From Nitrobacter sp. Nb-311A (lineage in GTDB: Bacteria; Pseudomonadota; Alphaproteobacteria; Rhizobiales; Xanthobacteraceae): DNA of 38,539 bases. Positions 7,150 through 15,747 of this stretch are shown piece after piece. A program made the position numbers and the translations under genes. The DNA lies in contig NZ_CH672420.1 of the NCBI RefSeq assembly GCF_000152905.1, positions 160,101-198,639 on the forward strand. The letters are read 5' to 3'. Each line of letters opens with the position of its first letter. Position 1 is the first letter of the stretch. The notes under the pieces are model-generated. The model was not told the DNA's origin. It did not search any database and saw nothing but the letters and a program-made list of their open reading frames with translations.

Positions 7150-7366
7150 AGCACAACTAAAGGCCGCTGGGTTCAAACGCCGGACGGATGTCCGCGACGA
7201 AAAGGGTGAATGGTGGGCGCATCCAAGTGGGTGGCCCGTTCCTTTCCTGCAGTACATCGGCCTAGATAAAGGCAACTTTGACGCTGACCAACTTGCCTAC
7301 ACGTTGGCAATGAGTGGCCCATTTCGTCCGGGCAAGACGATCGGCCCCAACGCTTCCTTGAATTAA
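7124..7366 (+). CDS. Small protein, HicA-like in outline but lacking the key His
   Basis: An 80-residue protein starting at GTG 7124 (or GTG 7130), with only a distant GGAG upstream, so translation probably depends on the overlapping gene before it. ARAQLKAAGFKRR is a leading helix and strand. KGEWWAHPSGWPVPFL resembles the second strand of HicA (usually KGSHH..HP), but the catalytic-His position of 'GSH' reads 'GEW'. A C-terminal helix follows (DADQLAYTLAMSG). It may be an inactive or divergent HicA, or a separate family of GEW-containing small proteins. Its stop codon lies inside the right boundary repeat of the island. Confidence 0.5.
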   Translation: MLVPVQQARAQLKAAGFKRRTDVRDEKGEWWAHPSGWPVPFLQYIGLDKGNFDADQLAYTLAMSGPFRPGKTIGPNASLN

Positions 7367-7419
7367 CCAAGACGTTTCTTTCGGGGTCATTTTTCAAACT
7401 GACCCACTACCCGGCCTTG
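7359..7419. repeat. Right boundary repeat of the accessory island
   Basis: Carries TGAATTAACC (7359-7368) and GGGGTCATTTTTCA (7383-7396) as direct repeats of the left boundary, and TCAAACTGACCCACTACCC (7394-7412), which is a perfect 19-base inverted copy of 3831-3849. CGGCCTTG (7412-7419) also matches 3824-3831. Compared with the left copy it has about 11 extra bases between the first two blocks. It ends about 26 bases before the LexA box of the micro-ORF. Confidence 0.7.
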
Positions 7420-7425
7420 ACTCCA

Positions 7426-7459
7426 AGAACAAATCAGAAACAATGTTCCTATTATGTTC
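7426..7459 (+). promoter_or_regulatory. LexA (SOS) box on a promoter -10 element
   Basis: GTTC (7445-7448), seven bases, GTTC (7456-7459) is the alphaproteobacterial LexA operator GTTC-N7-GTTC. The spacer itself contains TATTAT (7450-7455), a five-of-six match to the -10 hexamer, with AGAACA (7426-7431) as a weak -35 at 18-base spacing. LexA binding would therefore block RNA polymerase directly. The micro-ORF starts 20 bases downstream. Confidence 0.8.
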
Positions 7460-7478
7460 TAATCGAGGAGGCCGAATC

Positions 7479-7580
7479 ATGTTGAGAATGTTTGTCGAGG
7501 AGGCGACGGCGCTGGCATCGATTGTGCTGTTTGTCGGAATGGTCGCTGTCTGGGCGCAGCTTATTCCACAGCTTTCGTGA
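7479..7580 (+). CDS. SOS-controlled 33-residue membrane micro-protein (SidA-like candidate)
   Basis: The ORF has GAGGAGG (7465-7471) seven bases before ATG 7479. The product begins MLRMFVEEATALASIV, continues LFVGMVAVWAQ and ends LIPQLS. One hydrophobic span (about residues 10-28) would cross the inner membrane, with a short acidic N-terminal stretch. The gene has its own LexA box on the -10 and its own terminator 43 bases after the stop, and lies before dnaE. SidA of Caulobacter crescentus, an SOS-induced inner-membrane protein of 29 residues that blocks division through FtsW, has the same size class, topology and control; homology is proposed, not shown. It would be missed by gene finders with a 60-residue cut-off. 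Alternatives are another SOS membrane peptide or a TA-type toxin. Confidence 0.72.
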   Translation: MLRMFVEEATALASIVLFVGMVAVWAQLIPQLS

Positions 7581-7622
7581 ACGGGCGATCGGGCGACTGG
7601 GGAAAACGAGAACAGCCGCGTA

Positions 7623-7677
7623 GGTGAGGGGAATTTGCGTGGACTCGCCCCGCGCAAGTCCTCACCATTCCTTTTTT
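7623..7677 (+). terminator. Rho-independent terminator after the SOS micro-ORF
   Basis: GGTGAGG (7623-7629) pairs with CCTCACC (7660-7666), and an inner stem TTGCG (7635-7639) pairs with CGCAA (7653-7657). A run of six T (7672-7677) follows. It lies 45 bases before dnaE, so it separates the LexA-controlled transcript from dnaE, or limits read-through into it. Confidence 0.7.
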
Positions 7678-7721
7678 GCGAGTCGGCCTTTGCCGACGCT
7701 GGCCGATGATTGCCTGAAACC

Positions 7722-10700
7722 ATGACTCAGAAGACCGTCGCGGCTCACGCAGGTTTCGTTCACCTGCATGTCCACTCGGCCTATTCGTTATTGAAGGGCT
7801 CGATCAAGATCCAGAAGCTGGCGGAACTGGCCAGGGCGGATCACCAACCCGCATTGGCGCTCACCGACACCGACAATATGTTCGGCGCACTGGAGTTCTC
7901 CGATAAAGTCGCGGGCTATGGCATCCAGCCGATCGTCGGCTGTGAACTGGCGGTGGATTTCGGAGATCAGGATGCCAATGCCCGGAACGCGATTCCGCTC
8001 GCCCGAGTCGTCTTGTTGGCGACGCGGGAAGCTGGCTATCGTAACTTGATGCGATTGAACTCCCGGGCGTTCCTTGAAACGCCGGAGCATTGCAGCCCGC
8101 ACGTCAGTTGGGAGTGGCTTCGGGATGAGAACGAAGGTTTGATCGCCTTGACCGGCGGGCCCGATGGTCCTGTGGCGATGGCGTTCAACGCCGATCATTC
8201 AGCGCTTGCGACCGCCCGCTGCGATCAACTCGCTATGATTTTCGGCGACCGGCTCTATGTGGAGTTGCAGCGTCATGGCCTTGACAAGGAGCGGCGGGTC
8301 GAAGGGGCGTTGATCGATCTTGCTTATGCGAAGGGTCTTCCGCTGGTTGCGACCAACGAGCCGTATTTTGCCACCTCCGATGATTATGAAGCTCACGACG
8401 CCTTGCTGTGTATCGCCGGCGGTCGCCTGGTTGCGGAGACAGAGCGCGAGCAATTGACTCCCGATCATCGCTTCAAAACCCGCGCGGAGATGGCTGTCCT
8501 GTTTGCCGATATCCCGGAAGCGTTGGCGTCCACGATTGAAATCGCGGAACGCTGCGCGTTCCGGCCCAGGACACGCAAGCCGATCCTTCCGCGCTTTACG
8601 GTGGCCTCGGACGCCGGCGCGGCGGATGGGAAAAACGATGAAGCCGCCGAATTGCGGCGGCAGGCGGAGGAGGGGCTTGCGAAGCGGCTGGCGGTGCATG
8701 GCGTCTCGACGGGGATGACGGAAGAAGACTACGGAAAGCGCCTCGGTTTTGAGCTCGACGTCATCACGCGCATGAACTATGCGGGCTACTTCTTGATCGT
8801 CGCGGACTTCATCAAATACGCCAAGTCCAAGGGAATTCCCGTCGGACCGGGCCGCGGTTCCGGCGCCGGCTCATTGGTGGCTTATGCGCTCACCATCACC
8901 GATCTCGACCCGATCCGGTTCGGCCTGCTTTTCGAGCGCTTCCTCAATCCCGAACGCGTATCGATGCCGGACTTCGATATCGATTTCTGTCAGGAACGGC
9001 GCGGGGAAGTCATCGACTACGTGCAGAAGCGCTACGGTCGCGATCAGGTTGCGCAGATCATCACCTTCGGCACGCTGCAGGCGCGCGGAGTGCTGCGTGA
9101 CGTCGGCCGCGTCTTGCAGATGCCTTACGGTCAGGTGGATAAGCTGACCAAGCTGGTGCCGCAAAACCCCGCGGCTCCTGTCTCGCTGAAGCAGGCGATC
9201 GAAGGAGAGCCGAAGCTTCAGGCATTTCGTGATGAGGATCCGGTGGTGGCGCGCGCGTTCGATATCGCCCAGCGCCTCGAGGGGCTGACACGTCACGCCT
9301 CGACTCATGCGGCGGGCATCGTGATCGGTGACCGCCCCTTGAGCGAACTCGTGCCGCTGTATCGCGATCCGAAGTCCGACATGCCGGTAACCCAGTTCAA
9401 CATGAAGTGGGTGGAGCCGGCCGGCCTCGTGAAGTTCGACTTTCTCGGCCTGAAGACGCTAACGGTTCTGGACGTTGCGGTGAAGTTGCTGAAGCAGCGC
9501 AATATCCACGTCGATCTCGCCACGCTGCCGCTCGACGATGCGGCCAGCTACCAGATGCTGACCCAAGGCGATGTGGTCGGCGTGTTTCAGGTTGAAAGCC
9601 AGGGCATGCGGCGGGCGCTGGTGGACATGCGCCCGGACCGCTTCGAGGACATCATCGCGCTGGTCGCGCTGTATCGGCCGGGACCGATGGCGAACATTCC
9701 GACCTATTGCGCGCGCAAGCACGGTGAGGAGGAATCGGAATATCTTCATCCGATGCTCGAGCCGATCCTGAAGGAAACTTTCGGCGTCATCATCTATCAG
9801 GAACAGGTGATGCAGATCGCCCAGGTCATGGCCGGCTACTCGCTCGGAGACGCCGACCTGTTGCGGCGGGCGATGGGCAAGAAGATCCGCGCGGAAATGG
9901 AAAAGCAGCGAGCGATTTTTGTTGCCGGCTCGGTAAAAAGCGGCGTTCCCCAAGGCCAGGCGGAAACGATCTTTGAACTGCTGGCGAAGTTTGCTGATTA
10001 CGGCTTCAACAAAAGCCATGCGGCGGCCTATGCGCTCGTCTCCTACCAGACGGCGTATATGAAAGCGCATTACCCCGTCGAGTTTCTCGCGGCGTCAATG
10101 ACGCTCGATATGAGCAATACCGACAAACTTTCGGAATTTCGCGCGGAAGCCCAGCGCCTGGGCATCAAGGTCGAAGCGCCATCGGTCAACCGCTCTGGCG
10201 CGACCTTCGAGGTGAGCGAAGGCGTCATCTGTTATGCGCTGGCCGCGTTGAAAGGGGTTGGTTCGCACGCGGTCGAGCTGATCGTCGAGGCGCGGAAGAA
10301 CGGCTTGTTCACCTCGCTGGCCGATTTCGCCGCCAGGGTGCCGCCGCGCGCCATCAACAAGCGCGTGATCGAAAGCCTTGCAGCCGCCGGAGCGTTCGAT
10401 GCGCTCGAGCCAAACCGTGCTCGCGTGTTCGCGGGCGCCGAGGCGATTCTTGCCGCGTGCCAGCGTAGTCACGAGGCAATGACGCTTGGTCAGAATGATA
10501 TGTTCGGCGGCATGGCGGACGCGCCCGACATCCTGCTGCCTCGGGTCGAACCCTGGTTGCCTGCCGATCGCCTGAGGCGCGAGTATGAGGCGGTCGGATT
10601 TTTCCTCTCGGGACATCCGCTCGACGACTATGTGACAGCGCTGAAACGGCTGCGCGTCCAGTCCTGGGTCGAGTTTTCCCGCGCGGTGAAGGCTGGTGCG

Positions 10701-11225
10701 ACCGCCGGCAAGGTGGCGGCGACAGTGGTTTCGCGGACGGAGCGGCGAACCAAGACCGGTAATAAGATGGGCATCATCGGCCTGTCCGATCCGACCGGCC
10801 ACTTTGAAGCGGTGCTGTTCTCGGAAGGTCTGGCGCAATTTCGGGACGTCCTTGAGCCGGGAGCAGCGGTGCTGTTGCAGCTCGACGCGGAGTTGCAGGG
10901 CGAGGATGTGCGGGCGCGGGTGTCCCGTGCCGAGCCACTCGACGATGCCGCCGCCAAGACACAGAAGGGGCTGCGGATTTTCCTTCGTGATTCAAAGCCG
11001 CTCGAGTCGATCGAAAGGCGTCTCCAGGCAAACGAAAACGGGGATCCGGCCGGGGGCGCCGGAGTCGCTGCAAGGCAAGCCGGAGACGGCGACGTCTCGG
11101 TGGTGATGCTGCTGGATCTTGAAACGGAGGTCGAAATAAAACTTCCGGGCCGGTTTCGGGTTTCACCTCAGATCGCCGGCGCGATCAAGGCGGTTTCGGG
11201 GGTCGTGGACGTTCAGGCCATCTGA
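7722..11225 (+). CDS. dnaE: DNA polymerase III subunit alpha (replicative)
   Basis: Catalytic subunit of the replicative polymerase, 1167 residues, the usual DnaE1 length. The N-terminal PHP domain opens with HLHVHSAYSLLKG (His14, 16, 18). The polymerase active site is PDFDIDF (Asp419 and Asp421), with a third catalytic Asp in KFDFLGLKT (about 573). GPGRGSGAGS is the palm/nucleotide-binding loop, and NKSHAAAYALVSYQTAYMKAHYP is the conserved fingers segment. HhH and OB-fold regions follow (about 870-1050). There is no 3'-5' exonuclease domain, which is supplied by DnaQ in trans. ATG 7722 is chosen; TTG 7710 in frame would add four residues, and neither has a strong ribosome site. A terminator before it suggests its promoter lies at about 7680-7720 or that read-through contributes. 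Confidence 0.97.
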   Translation: MTQKTVAAHAGFVHLHVHSAYSLLKGSIKIQKLAELARADHQPALALTDTDNMFGALEFSDKVAGYGIQPIVGCELAVDFGDQDANARNAIPLARVVLLATREAGYRNLMRLNSRAFLETPEHCSPHVSWEWLRDENEGLIALTGGPDGPVAMAFNADHSALATARCDQLAMIFGDRLYVELQRHGLDKERRVEGALIDLAYAKGLPLVATNEPYFATSDDYEAHDALLCIAGGRLVAETEREQLTPDHRFKTRAEMAVLFADIPEALASTIEIAERCAFRPRTRKPILPRFTVASDAGAADGKNDEAAELRRQAEEGLAKRLAVHGVSTGMTEEDYGKRLGFELDVITRMNYAGYFLIVADFIKYAKSKGIPVGPGRGSGAGSLVAYALTITDLDPIRFGLLFERFLNPERVSMPDFDIDFCQERRGEVIDYVQKRYGRDQVAQIITFGTLQARGVLRDVGRVLQMPYGQVDKLTKLVPQNPAAPVSLKQAIEGEPKLQAFRDEDPVVARAFDIAQRLEGLTRHASTHAAGIVIGDRPLSELVPLYRDPKSDMPVTQFNMKWVEPAGLVKFDFLGLKTLTVLDVAVKLLKQRNIHVDLATLPLDDAASYQMLTQGDVVGVFQVESQGMRRALVDMRPDRFEDIIALVALYRPGPMANIPTYCARKHGEEESEYLHPMLEPILKETFGVIIYQEQVMQIAQVMAGYSLGDADLLRRAMGKKIRAEMEKQRAIFVAGSVKSGVPQGQAETIFELLAKFADYGFNKSHAAAYALVSYQTAYMKAHYPVEFLAASMTLDMSNTDKLSEFRAEAQRLGIKVEAPSVNRSGATFEVSEGVICYALAALKGVGSHAVELIVEARKNGLFTSLADFAARVPPRAINKRVIESLAAAGAFDALEPNRARVFAGAEAILAACQRSHEAMTLGQNDMFGGMADAPDILLPRVEPWLPADRLRREYEAVGFFLSGHPLDDYVTALKRLRVQSWVEFSRAVKAGATAGKVAATVVSRTERRTKTGNKMGIIGLSDPTGHFEAVLFSEGLAQFRDVLEPGAAVLLQLDAELQGEDVRARVSRAEPLDDAAAKTQKGLRIFLRDSKPLESIERRLQANENGDPAGGAGVAARQAGDGDVSVVMLLDLETEVEIKLPGRFRVSPQIAGAIKAVSGVVDVQAI

Positions 11226-11264
11226 CCGGCCTGGGCGGCGCGGCCGGCGGGCGGATTGCCTTGC

Positions 11265-11344
11265 GTATAGCGGGTACCCTCGCTATACAGGCCGGCATCT
11301 CACACGGAAACATGGCCTGAAAAGCCGTCCGGTGGCTGCCGGAC
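11265..11344 (+). promoter_or_regulatory. Two hairpins in the dnaE-rpsB gap (terminator or S2 leader)
   Basis: GTATAGCG (11265-11272) / CGCTATAC (11281-11288) is a perfect 8-bp hairpin, and GTCCGG (11327-11332) / CCGGAC (11339-11344) a second one, followed by a weakly T-rich stretch. They lie in the 189-base gap before rpsB. S2 operons are autoregulated by leader RNA in several bacteria, so these may be leader structures; a dnaE terminator is the other reading. Confidence 0.4.
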
Positions 11345-11414
11345 CGTATTCCTTTTGGTTTGACGGTTCGGTCTGCTCACACGTTTCCGGAGGAACCAAC
11401 CGGAGAGTCGAACC

Positions 11415-12413
11415 ATGGCGCTACCTGAATTCACCATGCGTCAGCTGCTTGAGGCTGGCGTTCATTTCGGCCACCAATCGCATCGCTGGAATCCGAAGAT
11501 GGCCGAGTACATTTTCGGGGCTCGCAACAATATCCATATCATCGACCTGGCGCAGACCGTGCCGTTGATGCACCGCGCGTTGCAGGCCGTCAGCGATACC
11601 GTCGCCAAGGGCGGTCGCATCCTGTTCGTCGGCACCAAACGGCAGGCCCAGGACGGCGTCGCCGACGCGGCGAAGCGCTCGGCGCAGTATTTTGTCAATT
11701 CACGCTGGTTAGGTGGGACGCTGACCAACTGGAAAACGATCTCCGGTTCGATCAAGCGGTTGCGTCATCTCGACGAGGTGCTCAGTTCCGGCGATGCCAA
11801 TGCCTACACCAAGAAGGAACGCCTGACGCTGCAGCGCGAGCGCGACAAGCTCGACCGCTCGCTCGGCGGCATCAAGGATATGGGCGGTCTCCCCGATTTG
11901 ATCTTTGTGATCGATACAAACAAAGAAGACATTGCGATCCAGGAAGCCCAGCGGCTGAACATTCCGGTCGCGGCGATCGTGGACACCAACTGCGATCCGA
12001 AAGGCATCACCTATATCGTGCCCGGTAACGACGATGCGGGCCGCGCCATCAGTCTGTATTGCGACCTCATCGCCCGTGCGGCGATCGACGGCATTTCGCG
12101 GGCTCAGGGCGATTCCGGCATCGACGTCGGCGCGTCGGTTGAGCCGGTGCAGGAGGAGCTTCCGGCTGCCGCGCAGCCCGCGGGCTTCCAGGGGCTCGCT
12201 GGTCCGCGAGGCGTCGCTGATGACCTCAAAAAGCTCACCGGCGTCTCAGGAGCGATCGAGAAAAAGTTCAACGATCTTGGCATCTTTCATTATTGGCAGC
12301 TTGCCGAACTCGATCACGATACCGCGCACAGGATTGGCGAAGAAGTTGGCCTTCCAAGCCGGGCCGACGGCTGGGTCGCTCAGGCCAAGGCGATGACCGC
12401 CGAGGCCGAATAA
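11415..12413 (+). CDS. rpsB: 30S ribosomal protein S2 with C-terminal extension
   Basis: Structural protein of the small ribosomal subunit needed for late 30S assembly and S1 binding. The first 225 or so residues are standard S2: [58 protein letters not shown]. It then continues about 90 residues beyond the enteric protein, through a Pro/Ala linker (about 235-260) and a helix-hairpin-helix-like segment [20 protein letters not shown]. This extension is a known feature of alphaproteobacterial S2. A ribosome site GGAGA (11402-11406) precedes the ATG. It heads the rpsB-tsf pair conserved across bacteria, with 125 bases to tsf. Confidence 0.97.
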   Translation: MALPEFTMRQLLEAGVHFGHQSHRWNPKMAEYIFGARNNIHIIDLAQTVPLMHRALQAVSDTVAKGGRILFVGTKRQAQDGVADAAKRSAQYFVNSRWLGGTLTNWKTISGSIKRLRHLDEVLSSGDANAYTKKERLTLQRERDKLDRSLGGIKDMGGLPDLIFVIDTNKEDIAIQEAQRLNIPVAAIVDTNCDPKGITYIVPGNDDAGRAISLYCDLIARAAIDGISRAQGDSGIDVGASVEPVQEELPAAAQPAGFQGLAGPRGVADDLKKLTGVSGAIEKKFNDLGIFHYWQLAELDHDTAHRIGEEVGLPSRADGWVAQAKAMTAEAE

Positions 12414-12421
12414 CGTGAGAT

Positions 12422-12445
12422 GCGGCCGGCGTTGCGATCGGCCGC
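12422..12445 (+). terminator. Hairpin in the rpsB-tsf gap (attenuator or terminator)
   Basis: GCGGCCG (12422-12428) pairs with CGGCCGC (12439-12445) across a 10-base loop, nine bases after the rpsB stop. A short T-rich stretch (GGATTTT) comes 9-15 bases later, too far for a classic intrinsic terminator. It is more likely an attenuator or mRNA stabiliser between the two genes. Confidence 0.35.
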
Positions 12446-12538
12446 TTCACATCGGATTTTCTGACTTGATCCCTGAGTAGAGGTGGCGAGGGCAGTAAGC
12501 CGTACCGCAATCTCCCGACAGGCAAAGGACATACAGCA

Positions 12539-13462
12539 ATGGCGACAATCACCGCGGCGATGGTCAAGGAGCTGCGCGAAACCACTGGCGTCGGCATGAT
12601 GGATTGCAAGCAGGCGCTGACCGAAAACAACGGTGACATGCAGGCTGCGATTGACTGGCTGCGCAAGAAAGGGCTTTCCAAGGCGGCCAAGAAAGCGGGG
12701 CGCGTTGCAGCCGAGGGTCTGATCGGCCTCGTCACTAGCGGCAACAAGGGCGTCGTCGTTGAAGTCAATTCGGAAACCGACTTTGTTGCGCGCAATGAGC
12801 AGTTTCAGGGACTGGTCAAAATGGTGGCGCAGGTCGCCCTCAGTGTCGGCGCCGATGTCGAGGTGATCAAGGCCGCCGAGGTCGGCAGCGCCACCGTGGA
12901 GACGGCGATCTCGGATGCAATCGCTACCATCGGCGAGAACATGACGTTGCGTCGCGCGAATTCGCTGGAAGTAGCCAAGGGCGTCGTCGCAGGTTACGTC
13001 CACAATGCGGTGATTGATGGTGCAGGCAAGATGGGGGTGATCGTCGCGCTTGAGTCCGCCGGCAATGCCGACGAACTCGCAGCGCTTGGCCGCCAGATTG
13101 CGATGCACGTCGCGTCCGCGAATCCGGTGGCCATCGATCCCTCGGGAGTCGACCCGGACGTCGTCAAGCGCGAGAAGGATGTCCTGGCCGACAAGTTCCG
13201 GCAGCAGGGCAAGCCGGAAGCGATGATCGAGAAGATCACCGAGTCCGGCCTGAAGACTTTCTTCAAGGAGCAGACGCTGCTGGAACAGCCGTTTATCTTC
13301 GACGATAAGAAAAGCGTCGGCCAGGCGCTGAAGGAAGCCGAGGGCAAGGTTGGGGCGCCCGTGAAGGTCACCGGCTTTGCGCGCTATGCTCTCGGGGAGG
13401 GAATTGAGAAAGCCGATTCCGATTTTGCGGCCGAGGTTGCTGCGGCGGCCGGGCAGGGGTAA
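12539..13462 (+). CDS. tsf: Translation elongation factor Ts
   Basis: Nucleotide exchange factor that releases GDP from EF-Tu. The 307-residue length is typical. The N-terminal UBA-like domain carries the signature [17 protein letters not shown] (about residues 11-27), the region that contacts EF-Tu. The core opens with the second signature, [12 protein letters not shown] (about 80-91), which supplies the Asp-Phe pair that inserts near the Mg site of EF-Tu. [15 protein letters not shown] near the C-terminus is the dimerisation part. It follows rpsB in the usual order and precedes pyrH by 49 bases. Confidence 0.97.
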   Translation: MATITAAMVKELRETTGVGMMDCKQALTENNGDMQAAIDWLRKKGLSKAAKKAGRVAAEGLIGLVTSGNKGVVVEVNSETDFVARNEQFQGLVKMVAQVALSVGADVEVIKAAEVGSATVETAISDAIATIGENMTLRRANSLEVAKGVVAGYVHNAVIDGAGKMGVIVALESAGNADELAALGRQIAMHVASANPVAIDPSGVDPDVVKREKDVLADKFRQQGKPEAMIEKITESGLKTFFKEQTLLEQPFIFDDKKSVGQALKEAEGKVGAPVKVTGFARYALGEGIEKADSDFAAEVAAAAGQG

Positions 13463-13511
13463 CCCCCGATCTGGGGCGGGACAGTCCGACTCGCGACGGA
13501 GCTAATGCATC

Positions 13512-14228
13512 ATGGATCAGCCAGCCTACCGTCGTGTTGTCGTGAAACTGTCGGGAGAGTACCTGGCGGGTTCGCAGCCTTTCGGCATCGATCAGCCCAC
13601 TATCGATCGAATCGCTGACGATCTGGCCGCAGCCCGCGCGCTGGGAGCTGAAATCGCAGTCGTCGTCGGCGGCGGAAACATATTTCGTGGCGTCGAGGTC
13701 TCGTCCCGCGGCGTTTCGCGCCCGACCGGCGATACGATGGGGATGCTTGCAACCGTCATGAACTGTCTCGCGCTTGAGGCTGCTCTCGAGCGTCGCGGCC
13801 AGTCGGCGCGCGCCCTCTCTTCGTTTGTCATGCCCGAGGTCTGTGAGCTTTTTACCCGCCGCGCCGCACACAAGTATCTCGCGGAGGACCGTATTGTCCT
13901 GCTCGCGGGTGGAACCGGCAATCCTTACTTCACGACCGACACGACGGCGGTGCTTCGCGCCGCCGAGATCGGCGCGCAAGCCGTGCTCAAGGCGACGAAC
14001 GTGGATGGCGTCTATAGTTCCGATCCGAAGAAGGATCCGTCCGCGAAACGGTTCGAACGGTTAAGTCACTCGCAGGCGCTCGAAGGCGGCTATAAGGTCA
14101 TGGACGCGACGGCTTTCGCGCTTGCTCGCGAGACGTCGCTGCCTATCATTGTATTTTCGATCGCCGAACCGGGTTCGATCGGCGCCATTCTGAGTGGTAC
14201 CGGCCGCGGGACGATCGTCGCAAGTTGA
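13512..14228 (+). CDS. pyrH: UMP kinase
   Basis: Hexameric bacterial UMP kinase of the amino-acid-kinase fold; phosphorylates UMP to UDP, feeding CTP and dTTP synthesis. Visible motifs are [10 protein letters not shown] (ATP phosphate loop, Lys near residue 12), [11 protein letters not shown] (UMP/phosphate glycine loop), the [12 protein letters not shown] helix, [12 protein letters not shown] and [15 protein letters not shown], the nucleotide-binding end. The 238-residue length matches the family. The start has GGAG (13498-13501) ten bases upstream. It sits in the conserved tsf-pyrH-frr order and catalyses the step after pyrF, whose gene is at 2693 in this window. Confidence 0.97.
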   Translation: MDQPAYRRVVVKLSGEYLAGSQPFGIDQPTIDRIADDLAAARALGAEIAVVVGGGNIFRGVEVSSRGVSRPTGDTMGMLATVMNCLALEAALERRGQSARALSSFVMPEVCELFTRRAAHKYLAEDRIVLLAGGTGNPYFTTDTTAVLRAAEIGAQAVLKATNVDGVYSSDPKKDPSAKRFERLSHSQALEGGYKVMDATAFALARETSLPIIVFSIAEPGSIGAILSGTGRGTIVAS

Positions 14229-14279
14229 TCCGTCGCGTCGGGTCGGATTTAGGTCAGGCAGGTTCCAGATGGAGGGCGC

Positions 14280-14843
14280 ATGGCGTCGGGAAGTTTCGAT
14301 ATCGGCGACTTGAAACGGCGAATGCAGGGAGCGACTCAGTCCCTCAAGCATGAACTGGGGGGATTGCGAACCGGCCGGGCGTCGGCGTCCATGCTCGATC
14401 CGGTGCAGGTCGATGCCTATGGCAGCCACATGCCGTTGAATCAGGTGGCGACGATCAGCGTCCCCGAGCCGCGTCTTTTGTCGGTGCAGGTCTGGGACAA
14501 GTCGATGGTCAAGGCGGTGGAGAAGGCGATCGTCGATTCCAACCTCGGACTGAGCCCGGCCACCGAGGGCCAGGTATTGCGACTGCGCATCCCTGAACTC
14601 AACGAAGAGCGGCGCAAGGAATTAGTAAAGGTCGCGCACAAATATGCGGAGGCGGCCAAGGTGGCGGTTCGTCATGTGCGCCGCGATGGCTTGGATACGC
14701 TCAAGAAGCTCGAGAAAACTCACGAGATTTCCGAGGACGACGAGAAACGCCTGGCGAACGAGGTTCAGAAGGCCACAGACGGCGTTATCTCCGAAATCGA
14801 TCAGTTGCTGGCGGGCAAGGAAAAGGAAATCCTCACCGTTTAG
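14280..14843 (+). CDS. frr: Ribosome recycling factor
   Basis: Splits post-termination ribosomes together with EF-G. The 187-residue protein has the two-domain form: a long three-helix bundle (residues about 1-30 and 105-187) and a small beta domain (about 31-104). Signatures are [15 protein letters not shown] at the first hinge, [19 protein letters not shown] in the beta domain, and [12 protein letters not shown] with [13 protein letters not shown] in the bundle. GGAGGG (14271-14276) is close to the ATG. It is co-directional with pyrH (51 bases) and uppS (18 bases). Confidence 0.97.
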   Translation: MASGSFDIGDLKRRMQGATQSLKHELGGLRTGRASASMLDPVQVDAYGSHMPLNQVATISVPEPRLLSVQVWDKSMVKAVEKAIVDSNLGLSPATEGQVLRLRIPELNEERRKELVKVAHKYAEAAKVAVRHVRRDGLDTLKKLEKTHEISEDDEKRLANEVQKATDGVISEIDQLLAGKEKEILTV

Positions 14844-14861
14844 CCGGATTGGACTGGCCTG

Positions 14862-15620
14862 ATGTCGAATGCTGTTGCGCCTGCAATCGAGGGATCGGAC
14901 CCAGCCGATACGCCGCTGCATGTTGCGATCATCATGGATGGCAACGGCCGATGGGCGGCCGCCCGGGGATTGCCGCGCGCGGAGGGTCATCGCCGCGGTG
15001 TCGAGGCGTTGAGGCGTGTGGTCCGGGCCGCAGGCGAATTGAACATCCTTTATCTGACCATTTTTTCCTTTAGCTCTGAGAATTGGTCGCGGCCTCGTAG
15101 CGAGATCAACGATCTCTTCGGCTTGCTGCGACGGTTCGTCCGCAATGATCTGGCGACATTGCACCGCGACGGGGTGCGGGTGCGAGTTATCGGTGAGCGT
15201 GCCGGGCTGGAGCCGGATATCTGCGCGCTGCTGACCGAGGCCGAGGACCTGACGAGAAACAACAGCCGGCTCAATCTCGTCGTGGCGTTCAACTATGGCT
15301 CGCGACACGAAATCGCGAGCGCAGCCCAGCGCCTTGCTCGAGAAGTCGCTGACGGCAAGCGCGACCCGGCAACAATCGACGCCGATACGCTGGGCCGATA
15401 TCTCGACGCGCCTGACATTCCCGATCCTGACCTGATCATCCGCACCAGCGGCGAGCAGCGGCTGTCGAATTTCCTGATGTGGCAGGCGGCTTACAGTGAG
15501 TTCGTATTTGTCCCGATGCACTGGCCGGATTTCGACAGGGCGGCGCTCGAAGGCGCGATCGCAGAATATGCCAGACGCGAACGTCGCTTCGGCGGGCTGG
15601 CTGCGAAAGCCGGATCGTGA
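14862..15620 (+). CDS. uppS: Undecaprenyl diphosphate synthase (cis-prenyltransferase)
   Basis: Makes undecaprenyl diphosphate, the lipid carrier for peptidoglycan and O-antigen, from farnesyl diphosphate and IPP. The catalytic motif [10 protein letters not shown] places Asp26 in the phosphate-binding loop, the same number as in the E. coli enzyme. [25 protein letters not shown] and the C-terminal [16 protein letters not shown] plus the SEFVF..PMHWPDF segment are the remaining family blocks. The length is 252 residues. It starts 18 bases after frr without a clear ribosome site, so coupling is likely. The IPP it uses depends on dxr encoded downstream. Confidence 0.96.
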   Translation: MSNAVAPAIEGSDPADTPLHVAIIMDGNGRWAAARGLPRAEGHRRGVEALRRVVRAAGELNILYLTIFSFSSENWSRPRSEINDLFGLLRRFVRNDLATLHRDGVRVRVIGERAGLEPDICALLTEAEDLTRNNSRLNLVVAFNYGSRHEIASAAQRLAREVADGKRDPATIDADTLGRYLDAPDIPDPDLIIRTSGEQRLSNFLMWQAAYSEFVFVPMHWPDFDRAALEGAIAEYARRERRFGGLAAKAGS

Positions 15621-15747
15621 GTATGGCTTTCAGGGAGAAGTGTTTATCGGTCGCGTGGAGAAACGCGCCAATCAGAATGATGAAGTCTGCTTCGGATTCC
15701 CTCTTGAGCGGGAAAGTTCTCGAATTAGGCGCGGGTTTTCTTTGGTT

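Larger units (their letters stand above)
3781..7419. mobile_element. Accessory island of about 3.6 kb bounded by related repeats
   Basis: The segment is bounded by copies of the same repeat (see 3781-3853 and 7359-7419). It contains a DDE transposase, a proteasome-like three-gene locus and a small overlapping gene pair. Its coding sequence is visibly more AT-rich (for example 4590-5330 and 6820-7060) than the pyrF and dnaE genes on either side, with A-rich runs and AGA/ATA codons rare in the neighbours. These are signs of horizontal transfer. It is not a complete prophage or integrative element: no integrase, tRNA or conjugation gene is present. The boundaries are inferred from repeats only; the transposase may have arrived separately from the rest. 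Confidence 0.55.

Noticed and set aside
3781-7419. Prophage or integrative conjugative element
   Set aside because: No integrase, portal, capsid, relaxase or tRNA target site is present; only one transposase and small genes.
7710-7721. TTG start for DnaE
   Set aside because: Possible, but ATG 7722 is four codons in and neither has a ribosome site; ATG is preferred.
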